Below, in pieces: positions 30,018 through 39,176 of a stretch of DNA of 64,000 nt (the stretch's first letter is position 1; each line of letters opens with the position of its first letter). Source of the stretch: Gammaproteobacteria bacterium (GTDB lineage: Bacteria > Pseudomonadota > Gammaproteobacteria > Arenicellales > Poriferihabitantaceae); contig JAUILZ010000007.1 of assembly GCA_030432755.1 (NCBI GenBank), forward strand, positions 28,389-92,388, given 5' to 3'. The notes beneath the pieces were generated by a model. It was not told where the DNA came from. It saw nothing but the letters and a program-made list of their open reading frames with translations, and did not search any database. A program made the position numbers and the translations under genes.

Positions 30018-30958
30018 GCGGGGAACGCGGGGCCGTGGATGGCGGGAATACCCCGCCGCGGCACGTGCTCGACCCGATGCCGGGCGCGCACTGGTACCAT
30101 GACACGGAAAAGACGCTGGAGAACCGATACCAGCATGCCAACCTCTACGGCTACCTGAATCCGCTGCGTCCGACGCCGATCCAGCTGGTGGATCATCCTA
30201 CCCTGGACTGGCTCTACCGGCTCGGCGAGCAGGAGCTGCGTTCGTCTCCGTGTTTCGATGCGCGGGAATCCGTGGCGGTGATCCTGTGCGACGGCATGAG
30301 CCCCAATCCGGCGTTGCGCGAGGTCTGCGAGCGGCTCGATATCGCGCTCCTGCGCACCACCCTTGATTCCGCCGCGGCGCTGGATTTTCTCCAGGCCAAC
30401 CTGAAGCGACTGCTGTCACCTCGCTGTCAACATCACGGTGTATTCCTCGCGGTGATGAATACCGGGGTGATGATTACCGGCAAGAGTGGCATAGGGAAGA
30501 GCGAAGTGGCCCTGGATCTCATTCAGCGCGGGCACCAGCTCATCGCCGACGACGTGGTGGAGATCTATCGCCGGGATGGCCCGGATCTGCTGGGGGAATG
30601 CCCGCCGGCGCTCAGGGGCTACATCGAGATCCGGGGTCTCGGTATCATCAATGTCGAGAAAATGTTCGGTCCCGCCGCGGTGCTGGACAACTACGAACTC
30701 GAACTCATCATCGACCTGCGCGACGCCACCGATACGGAAATGCTCGAAATCGATCGCCTGCAACCCAGCCTGAAGCTGGTGGAAATTCTCGGGGTGGAGA
30801 TCCCCTGCCTGAGCATCATGGTGGCCCCCGGGCGCAACCTGTCGGTGCTCGTCGAAGCGGCGATTCGCGACCACCTGCTGCGTCGCTCCGGCGTTCACAG
30901 CAGCCTCGAGTTCATCAGCCAGCACGACCGCATCCTGGGCATCGACGGCGGCACATGA
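30014..30958 (+). CDS. hprK: HPr kinase/phosphorylase
   Basis: 314-residue bifunctional enzyme phosphorylating Ser46 of HPr and removing the phosphate. N-terminal Mur-like domain (to ~135), Walker A GKSGIGKSEVALDLIQRGH in the kinase half, and the family signature EIRGLGIINVEKMFG. GTG 30014 overlaps the ptsN stop by 4 nt (GTGA); ATG 30078 would also leave the fold mostly intact. HprK is absent from E. coli and Pseudomonas but common in other proteobacteria, where it regulates a carbon-independent PTS. Confidence 0.93.
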   Translation: MSGERGAVDGGNTPPRHVLDPMPGAHWYHDTEKTLENRYQHANLYGYLNPLRPTPIQLVDHPTLDWLYRLGEQELRSSPCFDARESVAVILCDGMSPNPALREVCERLDIALLRTTLDSAAALDFLQANLKRLLSPRCQHHGVFLAVMNTGVMITGKSGIGKSEVALDLIQRGHQLIADDVVEIYRRDGPDLLGECPPALRGYIEIRGLGIINVEKMFGPAAVLDNYELELIIDLRDATDTEMLEIDRLQPSLKLVEILGVEIPCLSIMVAPGRNLSVLVEAAIRDHLLRRSGVHSSLEFISQHDRILGIDGGT

Positions 30959-31866
30959 AGCTTCGCGCCACCGATCTCATCATCGTCAGTGGCCTGTCCG
31001 GTTCGGGCAAGAGCGTGGCGCTGCAATCCCTCGAGGACGTCGGCTACTACTGCGTCGACAACCTGCCCGCGGTGCTCCTGCCGCAGTTCAACAGCTACCT
31101 GCCAGACCATACATCCGGAGGCGATCACGAGATCGCCGGCGCGGCGGTGAGCATCGACGCGCGCAACAACCGCTTCCTCGCCGAGCTCGATCACACCCTG
31201 GAGGAACTGGAAAGCAAGGGCCGCGCCTGCCGCATTCTCTACCTCGAGGCGGAGGAGCAGAAGCTCGTGCGGCGCTACAGCGAGACCCGGCGCAAACACC
31301 CGCTGACGGACGATTCCACGCCCCTGGTGGAAGGCATCCGGCGCGAGCGGGAGTTGCTGCAGCCGCTCAATGATCGCGCGGAAAAGGTCATCGACACCAC
31401 CGACACCACGCCCCACGAGTTGCGCGCGCTGGTGCGCGACTTCGCTGGCGGCTCCAGCGTCAGTGGACCGCTGCTTCTGTTCGAGTCCTTCGGCTTCAAG
31501 CATGGCTCGCCGCGCGAGGCGGATTTCATCTTTGACGTGCGCTGCCTGCCCAATCCGCACTGGGAGGAGTCGCTGCGAAGCAGCACCGGTCTCGACGCCG
31601 AGGTGCAGGAATTTCTCGAGGCGCAGCCCATGGTGGTGGAGATGACCGCGGAGATATTCAGCTTCCTGTGGAAATGGTTGCCCGGCTTCGCCAGCGAGAA
31701 CCGGAGCTACATCACCGTGGCGGTGGGCTGCACCGGCGGCCAGCACCGCTCGGTGTATATCTGCGAGCAACTGGTGCGGCGCTTCAGGGACCGGGAGTTC
31801 AACGCCCAGGTGCGCCATCGCCAGCTGAAACAACAGGACCCTTCGGAACTACCCGCGAAGTCATGA
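30955..31866 (+). CDS. rapZ: RNase adapter protein RapZ
   Basis: 303-residue nucleotide-binding protein that in E. coli guides RNase E to the sRNA GlmZ and so tunes amino-sugar synthesis. Walker A VSGLSGSGKSVALQSLED near the N-terminus, Walker B-like YCVDNLPAVLL, and the C-terminal RNA-binding region with FGFKHGSP, DVRCLPNPHW and VGCTGGQHRSV. ATG overlaps the hprK stop by 4 nt. Confidence 0.96.
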   Translation: MKLRATDLIIVSGLSGSGKSVALQSLEDVGYYCVDNLPAVLLPQFNSYLPDHTSGGDHEIAGAAVSIDARNNRFLAELDHTLEELESKGRACRILYLEAEEQKLVRRYSETRRKHPLTDDSTPLVEGIRRERELLQPLNDRAEKVIDTTDTTPHELRALVRDFAGGSSVSGPLLLFESFGFKHGSPREADFIFDVRCLPNPHWEESLRSSTGLDAEVQEFLEAQPMVVEMTAEIFSFLWKWLPGFASENRSYITVAVGCTGGQHRSVYICEQLVRRFRDREFNAQVRHRQLKQQDPSELPAKS

Positions 31867-32132
31867 TCGAAACAGTCGTTCCCGTGGTCAACAAGCTGGG
31901 CCTGCATGCCCGCGCGGCCTCCAAGCTGGTCAAGCTCTGCGGTGGCTACGAGAGCAGCATCAAGCTTTCCGCCAATGGCCAGGTCGTGGATGGCAAAAGC
32001 ATCATGGGCATCCTCATGCTCGCCGCCACGCAGGGCACCGAACTGACTCTCAAGGTCGACGGACCGGACGAGGCCGCTGCCAGCGCGGCAATCGGAGCGC
32101 TGTTCGCCGACTGTTTCGGGGAAGGCGAATGA
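31863..32132 (+). CDS. ptsH: phosphocarrier protein HPr
   Basis: 89 residues. Catalytic His15 in LGLHARAASKLV receives phosphate from enzyme I, and regulatory Ser46 in GKSIMGILML is the HprK target; both are intact. Overlaps rapZ by 4 nt. In many proteobacteria an EIIA-Man gene lies between rapZ and ptsH; it is missing here. Confidence 0.96.
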   Translation: MIETVVPVVNKLGLHARAASKLVKLCGGYESSIKLSANGQVVDGKSIMGILMLAATQGTELTLKVDGPDEAAASAAIGALFADCFGEGE

Positions 32133-32160
32133 ATCGTAGCGACCCGGCGGCGCTCCCCTG

Positions 32161-33891
32161 ATGCTGGCCCTTCACGGCACCGGTGTTGGGCACGGCATCG
32201 CCATCGGCAAGGCGCGGGTCATCAATCGCCCGAACAAGGGGGTAGAACAATACACCGTGGCGGCGGACGCCATCGAGGCGGAACTGGACCGGCTCAGCGG
32301 TGGCATTCGCAAGGCGCGCGAGTCCCTGCTCGACCTGCGACCGCATAGCGGCGAGACTTTGCCCGAAGAGGTTGCCTCTCTGCTCGAGGCGCATGTCACC
32401 ATGCTCGAGGATCCCGCGCTGCTGGACGAGCCGGCGCGCATCGTGCGCGAGCAACGGGTCAACGCCGAGTACGCGCTCTCCGCCTGGGGCCGGCGGATGG
32501 AGATCATGTTCACCCGTATCCAGGATCCCTACCTGCGCAGCAAGTCGGTGGATATCGGCCAGGTGGTGCAGCGCGTGATCGGCGCGTTGATGGATTCCGC
32601 GGAGACCCTGGGCAGGCAGCCGGAAGGCACCTTCGACGGTGAGATCATCATCGCCGCCGACCTCACGCCCGCGGATACCATCGAGCTCAAGAAACACCGC
32701 ATCACCGGTTTCATCACCAGCCTCGGCGGGCCGATCTCGCATACCGCCATTCTCGCGCGGAGCATGAAGATCCCGGCCATCGTCGGTCTCCATGGCGCGA
32801 TACGCTTCCTGCGCACCGGAGACCTGCTGATTCTGGACGGCAAGCGCGGGGTGATCCTCGCGAGCCCGGACCAGAAGGCCCTGGAAGCCTACCAGCGCCG
32901 GCGCGAGAAGATCGTCCGTCGACACCAGGCGCTGGAGACCCTGCGCGACGCCGACGCGGTCACTCTCGACGGCGCCCCGGTGACGTTGCTGTCCAACGTC
33001 GAACTGCCGGAGGAGGTGGACCTCAGCGTATCCCAGAACGCCGACGGCGTGGGCCTTTACCGGACCGAGTTTCTGTTCATGAACCGCGCAGAACTGCCCA
33101 ACGAGGAGGAGCAGTACGTGATCTACAGCGACATCGTCACGCGCAGCCACCGCCCGGTGACGATCCGCACGCTTGACCTCGGCGCGGACAAGCAGGTGGA
33201 CGGCGGGCGCACCAACGACGGGCGCACGATCAACCCGGCCCTCGGGATGCGCGCGCTGCGCCTCTGCCTGCACAATCTCGGGCTGTTCAAGCCCCAGTTG
33301 CGCGCGATCTTCCGCGCCTCCGCCCATGGTCCCACGCGCATGATGGTGCCGATGGTGTCCAACGTGGACGAGCTCAACCAGCTCAGGGTGCTGCTCGACG
33401 AGGTACGCAACGAACTGACCGACCAGGGGCAGGTCTTCGATCCGGCCATGCCGGTGGGCGGAATGATCGAGGTGCCCGCTGCGGCGGTGTCGGCGGATAT
33501 TTTCGCGCGCAAGCTCGACTTCCTGTCCATCGGCACCAACGACCTGATCCAGTACACCCTCGCCATCGACCGGGTCGACGACGAGGTCAACTACCTCTAC
33601 GATCCGCTGCATCCCTCCATCCTGCGACTGATCAAGATGGTGATCGACGCCGGCCGCTCCGCGGGCATCCCGGTGTCGATGTGCGGCGAGATGGCGGGTG
33701 ATCCGGAGTACACCCGTATCCTGCTCGCTCTCGGCCTGCGGGAGTTCAGCATGGATCCGGCGTCGCTGCTGGAGGTAAAGCAGCGTGTGCGTATCAGCGA
33801 CATCGGCCATCTCGAGTCCCGCCTGCCGGGGATCCTGGGCGCGGTCGAACCCGAGGAATTGCGCGGCCTGGTCCAGCAACTCAATCAATAG
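32161..33891 (+). CDS. ptsI: PTS enzyme I (PEP-protein phosphotransferase)
   Basis: 576 residues, normal for the classical enzyme I without a GAF domain. Phospho-His194 in GGPISHTAILARS, the PEP-binding LYRTEFLFMNR, and the C-terminal active-site Cys in SMCGEMAGDP. Transfers phosphate from PEP to HPr. No membrane permease (EIIBC) gene is present, so this chain is probably regulatory. Confidence 0.96.
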   Translation: MLALHGTGVGHGIAIGKARVINRPNKGVEQYTVAADAIEAELDRLSGGIRKARESLLDLRPHSGETLPEEVASLLEAHVTMLEDPALLDEPARIVREQRVNAEYALSAWGRRMEIMFTRIQDPYLRSKSVDIGQVVQRVIGALMDSAETLGRQPEGTFDGEIIIAADLTPADTIELKKHRITGFITSLGGPISHTAILARSMKIPAIVGLHGAIRFLRTGDLLILDGKRGVILASPDQKALEAYQRRREKIVRRHQALETLRDADAVTLDGAPVTLLSNVELPEEVDLSVSQNADGVGLYRTEFLFMNRAELPNEEEQYVIYSDIVTRSHRPVTIRTLDLGADKQVDGGRTNDGRTINPALGMRALRLCLHNLGLFKPQLRAIFRASAHGPTRMMVPMVSNVDELNQLRVLLDEVRNELTDQGQVFDPAMPVGGMIEVPAAAVSADIFARKLDFLSIGTNDLIQYTLAIDRVDDEVNYLYDPLHPSILRLIKMVIDAGRSAGIPVSMCGEMAGDPEYTRILLALGLREFSMDPASLLEVKQRVRISDIGHLESRLPGILGAVEPEELRGLVQQLNQ

Positions 33892-33900
33892 GAGCAATTC

Positions 33901-34260
33901 GTGGCAAACAGTGGCAATCAGGGCGTGGTGCGCCTGGTCAAGGCTCTGGGTTACTCGTGGAAAGGCTTCATCGCGGCCTGGCGCAACGAGGAGGCATTCC
34001 GCCAGGAAGCCGTCGCCTGCCTGGTATTGCTGCCGCTCGCGCTGTGGCTCGGCGACAATGGCGTCGAGCGTGCCCTGCTGGTGTTGACCGCGTTGCTCGT
34101 GCCCCTCGTGGAACTGATGAACTCCGCGATCGAGGCGGTGGTGGATCGGGTCGGGGTGGAAAAGCACACCCTCAGCGGCCGCGCCAAGGACATGGGTTCC
34201 GCCGCGGTGTTTGTCTCGCTGGTGATATTGGGGTCGGTCTGGGGCCTCGTCCTGTTGTAA
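33901..34260 (+). CDS. dgkA: diacylglycerol kinase
   Basis: 119-residue integral membrane kinase recycling diacylglycerol from membrane-derived glycan or LPS modification. Three hydrophobic helices; the catalytic segment VELMNSAIEAVVDR with metal-binding Glu is present. GTG start with AGGAGC nine nt upstream. The stop codon TAA (34258-34260) coincides with the first bases of the adjoining mobile element, so the true C-terminus may have been set by that insertion. Confidence 0.95.
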   Translation: MANSGNQGVVRLVKALGYSWKGFIAAWRNEEAFRQEAVACLVLLPLALWLGDNGVERALLVLTALLVPLVELMNSAIEAVVDRVGVEKHTLSGRAKDMGSAAVFVSLVILGSVWGLVLL

Positions 34261-34518
34261 CCCGAATATTCCACCAGCCGAAATCGGGCCCGGTTGCAAC
34301 CTGATGAAATATCTCGGCAATTCATTGCGTAGAGAACCAAAGTCCCAGTCACAGTATGGATTGGGCCCGGGATCGTACCCGGCCCTGACTGGTCCAGGAA
34401 CATCTGGACTTGCGCTTCACTCACCCCATAGTCATGGCTATGGGGTTCGCTCCAGCGCGGCGCCCAGCCGCCCCTGGCCTGCGTCAGCATCCGGGATGCT
34501 CGTGAAATATCCGGGTTG
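34258..34518. mobile_element. MITE-like element with ~20-bp terminal inverted repeats
   Basis: 261 bp without a gene, bounded by imperfect inverted repeats: left 34258-34277 (TAACCCGAATATTCCACCAG) and right 34499-34518, whose complement agrees at 16 of 20 positions. A related motif (GATGAAATATCTCGG) lies internally at 34303-34317. A 9-bp hairpin ACCCCATAG/CTATGGGGT sits at 34423-34446. No transposase reading frame is visible, so it is a non-autonomous element or the decayed ends of an insertion sequence. It fills the gap between convergent dgkA and the ABC permease gene. Confidence 0.65.
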
Positions 34519-34529
34519 ACCTGCTCTGG

Positions 34530-35303
34530 TCAGGTGCGGATACCGTAACCGGTCTTCAGCAACCTGAGATTGATCCAGAACAGCGCGACGGCGAAGGCGA
34601 TAATGATCGCGTAGGACAGACCGAGGTCGATATCGGAGATGCCGAGGAATCCGTAGCGGAACCCGTTGATCATGTAGAGGATCGGGTTGCCATGGGAGAC
34701 GGCCTGCCAGAAGGGCGGCAGCAGGTTTATGGAGTAGAACACGCCGCCGAGATAGGTAAGCGGGGTAAGGATGAAGGTGGGGACGATGGAGACATCGTCG
34801 AACTTGCGTGCGAACAGGCCGTTGAGGAAACCGCCGAGGGCGAACAGCATCGCGGTCAGCAGGATGACGCTGAGCATCACCGGGAAGCTGTGGACCGTGA
34901 GGCCACTGAACAGCATCGCCACCACCGACACGACCACGCCCACCAGAAGGCCGCGCGCCATGCCGCCGGTCACGTAGCCCAGCAGGATAACCCATTCGGG
35001 GGTCGGCGAGACCTGGATCTCCTCGATCGAGCGCTGGAACTTGGCACTGAAGAAAGACGAGGACACGTTGGCGTAGGAGTTGGTGATCACCGCCATCAGG
35101 ATCAGCCCCGGGACGATGAAGTCGATGTAGCGGAAGCCCTCCATGTCGCCGATACGCGGTCCGATCAGGTTGCCGAAGATGACGAAGTAAAGCGAGGTTG
35201 TGATCACCGGCGGCAGCAGCGTCTGTTGCCAGATGCGGAGGAAACGCGTCACTTCCTTGGTGACGATGGTGAAATAGGCGATGCGCACCGATTCCGCGCT
35301 CAT
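34530..35303 (-). CDS. ABC-2 type transporter permease (YadH-like)
   Basis: 257 residues with about six hydrophobic helices and the ABC-2 permease signature region (GGVFYSINLLPPFWQAVSHGNPILYMINGFRYG). Pairs with the ATPase encoded immediately upstream, overlapping by 4 nt. YadGH-type exporters are widespread in gammaproteobacteria; substrate unknown. Confidence 0.9.
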   Translation of the reverse strand: MSAESVRIAYFTIVTKEVTRFLRIWQQTLLPPVITTSLYFVIFGNLIGPRIGDMEGFRYIDFIVPGLILMAVITNSYANVSSSFFSAKFQRSIEEIQVSPTPEWVILLGYVTGGMARGLLVGVVVSVVAMLFSGLTVHSFPVMLSVILLTAMLFALGGFLNGLFARKFDDVSIVPTFILTPLTYLGGVFYSINLLPPFWQAVSHGNPILYMINGFRYGFLGISDIDLGLSYAIIIAFAVALFWINLRLLKTGYGIRT

Positions 35304-36223
35304 TCCGTGCCCCTCCTGTCGACCCGGTCGAGGAACAGCTGCTCCAGCCGGTTCGACTTGTTGCGCATGCTCTGCACGCGGATGGCATTGGCATTGAGCT
35401 GGCGAAACACCCCGTTGAGACCCTGCTCCCTGGAGATGTCCACCTCCAGCGTGGTGGGGCCTGTAAGCCGCCAGCGCCCGCGGCCGAACTCTGGCAGCTC
35501 GGTGAGCGGGTCCTCCAGGTCGAGAATGTAGACCTCGCGCTGCAGGGTGGAGAGCAGTTGCCGCGTGCTGGTGTTTTCGACCACCTCACCGGCCTCGATG
35601 ATCGCGATGTTGCGGCACAGGCTCTCGGCCTCCTCGAGGTAATGGGTGGTGAGGATGATGCTGGTGCCCTGTTCGTTGATCCGGCGCAGGAACTCCCACA
35701 TCGAGCGACGGATCTCGATGTCCACCCCGGCGGTGGGTTCGTCCAGGATCAGCAGACGGGGTTCGTGCATCAGCGCGCGAGCGATCATCAACCGGCGCTT
35801 CATCCCGCCTGAGAGTTCCCGCGACACGCCGTTTCGCTTGTCCCAGAGGTCGAGCTGGGCGAGATAGCGCTCGGCCCTTTCCTCGGCAACGCGGCGCGGG
35901 ATCCCGTAGTAGCCCGCCTGGTTCATCACGATCTGCAGCGGCGTCTCGAAGACGCTGAAATTGAACTCCTGGGGCACCACGCCAAGGAGTGAACGGGCGC
36001 GTGGGAAATCCTCGTCGATATCGACGTCGAAAATACGCACGCTGCCGGCGGTCTTGTTGACGAGTCCGCAGATGATGCCGATCGCGGTGGACTTGCCGGC
36101 GCCGTTGCGTCCGAGGAGGGCGAAGAAATCGCCTTCTTCCACCGCCAGGCTGATGCCCTTGAGCGCCAACAGGCCGTTGGCGTACTTCTTTTCCAGGTTT
36201 TCGACGGACAGCGCGTGCGTCAT
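35300..36223 (-). CDS. ABC transporter ATP-binding protein (YadG-like)
   Basis: 307 residues. Walker A GRNGAGKSTAIG, signature SRELSGGMKRR, Walker B LLILDEPTAGVD and switch His in LTTHYLEEAE, with a C-terminal extension as in the CcmA/YadG group of ABC-2 exporters. Twelve nt separate it from the GNAT gene, so it belongs to the purM-purN transcription unit by position, though the function looks unrelated. Confidence 0.92.
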   Translation of the reverse strand: MTHALSVENLEKKYANGLLALKGISLAVEEGDFFALLGRNGAGKSTAIGIICGLVNKTAGSVRIFDVDIDEDFPRARSLLGVVPQEFNFSVFETPLQIVMNQAGYYGIPRRVAEERAERYLAQLDLWDKRNGVSRELSGGMKRRLMIARALMHEPRLLILDEPTAGVDIEIRRSMWEFLRRINEQGTSIILTTHYLEEAESLCRNIAIIEAGEVVENTSTRQLLSTLQREVYILDLEDPLTELPEFGRGRWRLTGPTTLEVDISREQGLNGVFRQLNANAIRVQSMRNKSNRLEQLFLDRVDRRGTE

Positions 36224-36235
36224 GGCTTTCGAATC

Positions 36236-36661
36236 CTACAGCACGCACCGCATGTGGATATGGGAGATGCCCGCCTCCATGAATGGCTCGCCCTCGGTCT
36301 CGAACCCGTGGCGCAGGTAGAAGGCGCGCGCGGTTTCCTGGGCATTGAGCCGGATTTCCCTGTCACCACGATCGCGCGCGGCCTCCATCAGGCACTTCAG
36401 CATCGCCTCGCCGACGCCGCGCCCGCGCCAGTCAGAAAGCACCGCCATGCGTCCGACCCTGCCGCCGGGCAGCAGCCGACCGGTGCCAACTGGCTGACCG
36501 TCATCGCTTCGCGCGAGGACGTGCGTGTATTCCCCGTCGCGCGGATCCCGTTCAAGTTCGGCGGGCACGTTCTGCTCGACGATGAAAATCTGGTCGCGAA
36601 TGGCGCTGATTTCCTCCGCGTGCGCCGCCCAGTCGACTATCCCGACGAGAAATCCCGTCAA
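36236..36661 (-). CDS. GNAT family N-acetyltransferase
   Basis: 141 residues, ElaA/YjcF-like. The acetyl-CoA binding motif A region VLSDWRGRGVGEAMLKCLM and the C-terminal LNAQETARAFYLRHGFETEGEPF fit the family. Overlaps the DUF3108 gene by 4 nt. The acetylated substrate is unknown. Confidence 0.88.
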   Translation of the reverse strand: MTGFLVGIVDWAAHAEEISAIRDQIFIVEQNVPAELERDPRDGEYTHVLARSDDGQPVGTGRLLPGGRVGRMAVLSDWRGRGVGEAMLKCLMEAARDRGDREIRLNAQETARAFYLRHGFETEGEPFMEAGISHIHMRCVL

Positions 36662-37344
36662 GGAAGCAGCTCCATGGTGGTTGCCTTGCCCGAGCGGCCG
36701 GTAACGATTTTCACCGGCACCGGGTTATCGCCGGTGCGCAGCCAGACGCTGTAGACGCGCTCCCGGTCGCTGGGCACGGTGTTGTCGACCCGCATGGTAT
36801 CGAACGCGCCCGCGGCGACCTCGACGCTTTCCATCACCGGTTCGGCGGATTCGAACAGCCGCGCGCGCTTCGGGTTGACGGCATAGAACGTGGTGCCCGC
36901 CACCGCATCGGCGCCAAGCGCGACCAGGGACAGGGGAAAGGCGTCGGCGTCGAGCCGGGTGCCAGGTTGCAGGGTCAGCGGATCACCGTCGCTGAAGGAG
37001 ATGCTGCCGGCGGCATGGTCGACGGCAAAACTGCGTAGCAACTCGCCGGACTCGGTGACCGTTTCGCGACCGTCGAGGAGTCGCAATTCTCCCTCCACCA
37101 GGTCGAACCGGGCTTCCGCGGTAATGGGCTCGATGAACATGCTCGCCAGCAAACTCGGATGGGCTATGGTCCGTACCAGGTAATGGTCACCGTCGCGGGA
37201 AATCTCCACCTCGACCTCGCCCGCATCGTGGCCGCGGAAATCCACGCTGTAACGCAGGGACTGTGGCTCGGGGGGAGCGGCATGGGCCACGCCCATCAAA
37301 AGGGCAACGATCGCACCAGCAACGGCGTTCAATAACTTGTTCAT
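36658..37344 (-). CDS. DUF3108 periplasmic protein
   Basis: 228 residues. Signal peptide of ~22 residues (LLMGVAHA cleavage), then a beta-rich DUF3108 domain: alternating short strands, conserved YSVWL and the VPVKI strand near the C-terminus. It follows purN by 17 nt, an arrangement often seen in betaproteobacteria and gammaproteobacteria. Function unknown. Confidence 0.85.
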   Translation of the reverse strand: MNKLLNAVAGAIVALLMGVAHAAPPEPQSLRYSVDFRGHDAGEVEVEISRDGDHYLVRTIAHPSLLASMFIEPITAEARFDLVEGELRLLDGRETVTESGELLRSFAVDHAAGSISFSDGDPLTLQPGTRLDADAFPLSLVALGADAVAGTTFYAVNPKRARLFESAEPVMESVEVAAGAFDTMRVDNTVPSDRERVYSVWLRTGDNPVPVKIVTGRSGKATTMELLP

Positions 37345-37361
37345 GAAAACTCCTGTTGGGG

Positions 37362-37982
37362 TTAATCCTGCTGACTCGCGGTGGGTGCCACGCTCAACCG
37401 GGACAGGTACTCGGCAATGGCGGCGGGGTAGAGCCGGTGTTCCTCCGCAAGCACCCGTGCCGCCAGGGTGTCGGGATCGTCATCCGGCAACACGGGTACC
37501 CGCGCCTGGCGGATCACCGGGCCCGCATCGAGTTCCTCGGTAACCACGTGCACGCTGGCGCCGTGCTCCGCCACGCCCGCCTCCAGCGCGCGGCGATGGG
37601 TGTCGGTGCCGCGAAACCGGGGCAGCAACGCGGGATGGATATTGAGAATGCGGCCGGGATAACGGCGCACGAAATCCGCCCCAAGGATGCGCATGAAGCC
37701 CGCGAGTACCAGTAGATCGGGAGCGAAGCCCTCTATTTCAACCGCCAGGGCGCGGTCGAATTCGCTTCGGCCGGCGTGGTCACGATGGCAGACCACGCGC
37801 GTCGGGATGCCGGCGCGGCGCGCGCGTTCGAGGCCGCCCGCGTCGGGTTCGTTGCTGATCACCGCGGCGATGCGCGCTGCGAGCGAGCCATGGGCGATGG
37901 CGTCGATGATGGCCTGCAGGTTGCTGCCATTACCCGATATCAGCACCACCAGGGTGGGCAGATCAGCGTCCCCGTGACGCAT
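37362..37982 (-). CDS. purN: phosphoribosylglycinamide formyltransferase
   Basis: 206-residue GART using N10-formyl-THF in de novo purine synthesis. LISGNGSNLQAIIDA binds phosphate. The catalytic Asn-His-Asp are in NIHPALLPRFRG and EELDAGP. Its start overlaps the purM stop by one base. Confidence 0.96.
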   Translation of the reverse strand: MRHGDADLPTLVVLISGNGSNLQAIIDAIAHGSLAARIAAVISNEPDAGGLERARRAGIPTRVVCHRDHAGRSEFDRALAVEIEGFAPDLLVLAGFMRILGADFVRRYPGRILNIHPALLPRFRGTDTHRRALEAGVAEHGASVHVVTEELDAGPVIRQARVPVLPDDDPDTLAARVLAEEHRLYPAAIAEYLSRLSVAPTASQQD

Positions 37983-39040
37983 TACCAGGGGTTCTGGTAT
38001 GTCACCCGCGGCTTGCCCGTTGCCGCCGCCAGGCGGCCGACGGTGAATGCGTTCTCGCCTGCATCCCGCAGGCAGGCCAGCGCGGCATCAGAGTCATCGG
38101 CGTCCACCGCCACCAGCATACCGACGCCGCAGTTGAAGGTGCGCAACATTTCCGTGGCTTCGATGCCGCCACGGTCCTGGAGCCACTGGAACACAGGGGG
38201 TAAAGTCCAGGCGGCGAGGTCGATTTCGGCCACCACGCCGTCAGGCAGCACGCGGGGAAGATTCTCGGTGATGCCGCCGCCGGTGATATGGGCCGCACCG
38301 CTGACCCGCACCACCTGCATCAGCTTCAGCATGGCGCCGACATAGATTCTGGTGGGCGAGAGCAGGGCCTCACCTAGGGTGGAATCTCCCAGGGAAGTTG
38401 CCGGATCCTCGCCCGAACGCTCCAGCACCCGGCGAACCAGGGAGTAACCGTTGGAATGCGGACCGGACGAGGCGATGCCGATCAGCACCTGGCCGGGACG
38501 CACCCTCGCCGGGTCGGGCAGCCGGTCGCGCTCGACGATGCCCACGGCGAAACCCGCGAGGTCGTAGTCGCCTTCGGAGTACATTCCCGGCATTTCCGCG
38601 GTCTCCCCACCCGCCAGCGCGCAGCCGGCCTGGCGGCAGCCCTCGGCGATGCCCTCGATCACGGTCGCCGCCTGGTCCACGTCGAGGTGGCCGGTGGCGA
38701 AGTAGTCGAGGAAGTAGAGCGGCTCGGCGCCGGCGACGACGATGTCGTTGACGCACATCGCGACGAGGTCGATACCGATGGTGTCGTGACGCCCGAGCAG
38801 TGTCGCGAGCCGCAGCTTGGTGCCAACGCCGTCGGTGCCGGACACCAGCACGGGATTCCGATACCGGTGGAGCGGCAGTTCGAAAAGCGCGCCGAAACCG
38901 CCGATGCCGCCCAGCACGCCTTCCCGGTGGGTGCTGCGCACCGCGGGACGGATGCGGTCCACGAGGGCATTGCCGGCATCGATGTCCACGCCGCTGTCAC
39001 GATAGCTGAGCGGGGGTTGGCCGGATGCGTTTGAGGGCAA
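37982..39040 (-). CDS. purM: phosphoribosylformylglycinamidine cyclo-ligase
   Basis: 352-residue AIR synthetase. [19 protein letters not shown] at the N-terminus, [11 protein letters not shown], and the late [13 protein letters not shown] segment mark the two-domain ATP-binding fold. I use TTG 39040, giving the normal N-terminus; no ribosome site is evident. The 136-bp upstream region shows no recognisable PurR box. Confidence 0.96.
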   Translation of the reverse strand: MPSNASGQPPLSYRDSGVDIDAGNALVDRIRPAVRSTHREGVLGGIGGFGALFELPLHRYRNPVLVSGTDGVGTKLRLATLLGRHDTIGIDLVAMCVNDIVVAGAEPLYFLDYFATGHLDVDQAATVIEGIAEGCRQAGCALAGGETAEMPGMYSEGDYDLAGFAVGIVERDRLPDPARVRPGQVLIGIASSGPHSNGYSLVRRVLERSGEDPATSLGDSTLGEALLSPTRIYVGAMLKLMQVVRVSGAAHITGGGITENLPRVLPDGVVAEIDLAAWTLPPVFQWLQDRGGIEATEMLRTFNCGVGMLVAVDADDSDAALACLRDAGENAFTVGRLAAATGKPRVTYQNPW

Positions 39041-39176
39041 GTTTCAGGGGGGATTTGAGGACACGCGGATTATGCCCGAATTGCCGCTGGTTCGCTGCCG
39101 CAGGCGGTGTCTCCGGAGGGGTTTGTCGGATGACCGCCCAGGGGATAGCACGTAAAATACTTACCCCGTAAACCCA

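Noticed and set aside
32050..34320. 756-codon minus-strand frame opposite ptsH/ptsI/dgkA
   Set aside because: Crosses three recognised genes and has no domain; shadow of their codon bias.
34692..35531. 279-codon plus-strand frame opposite the ABC exporter genes
   Set aside because: Low-complexity charged sequence and antisense to a clear permease/ATPase pair.
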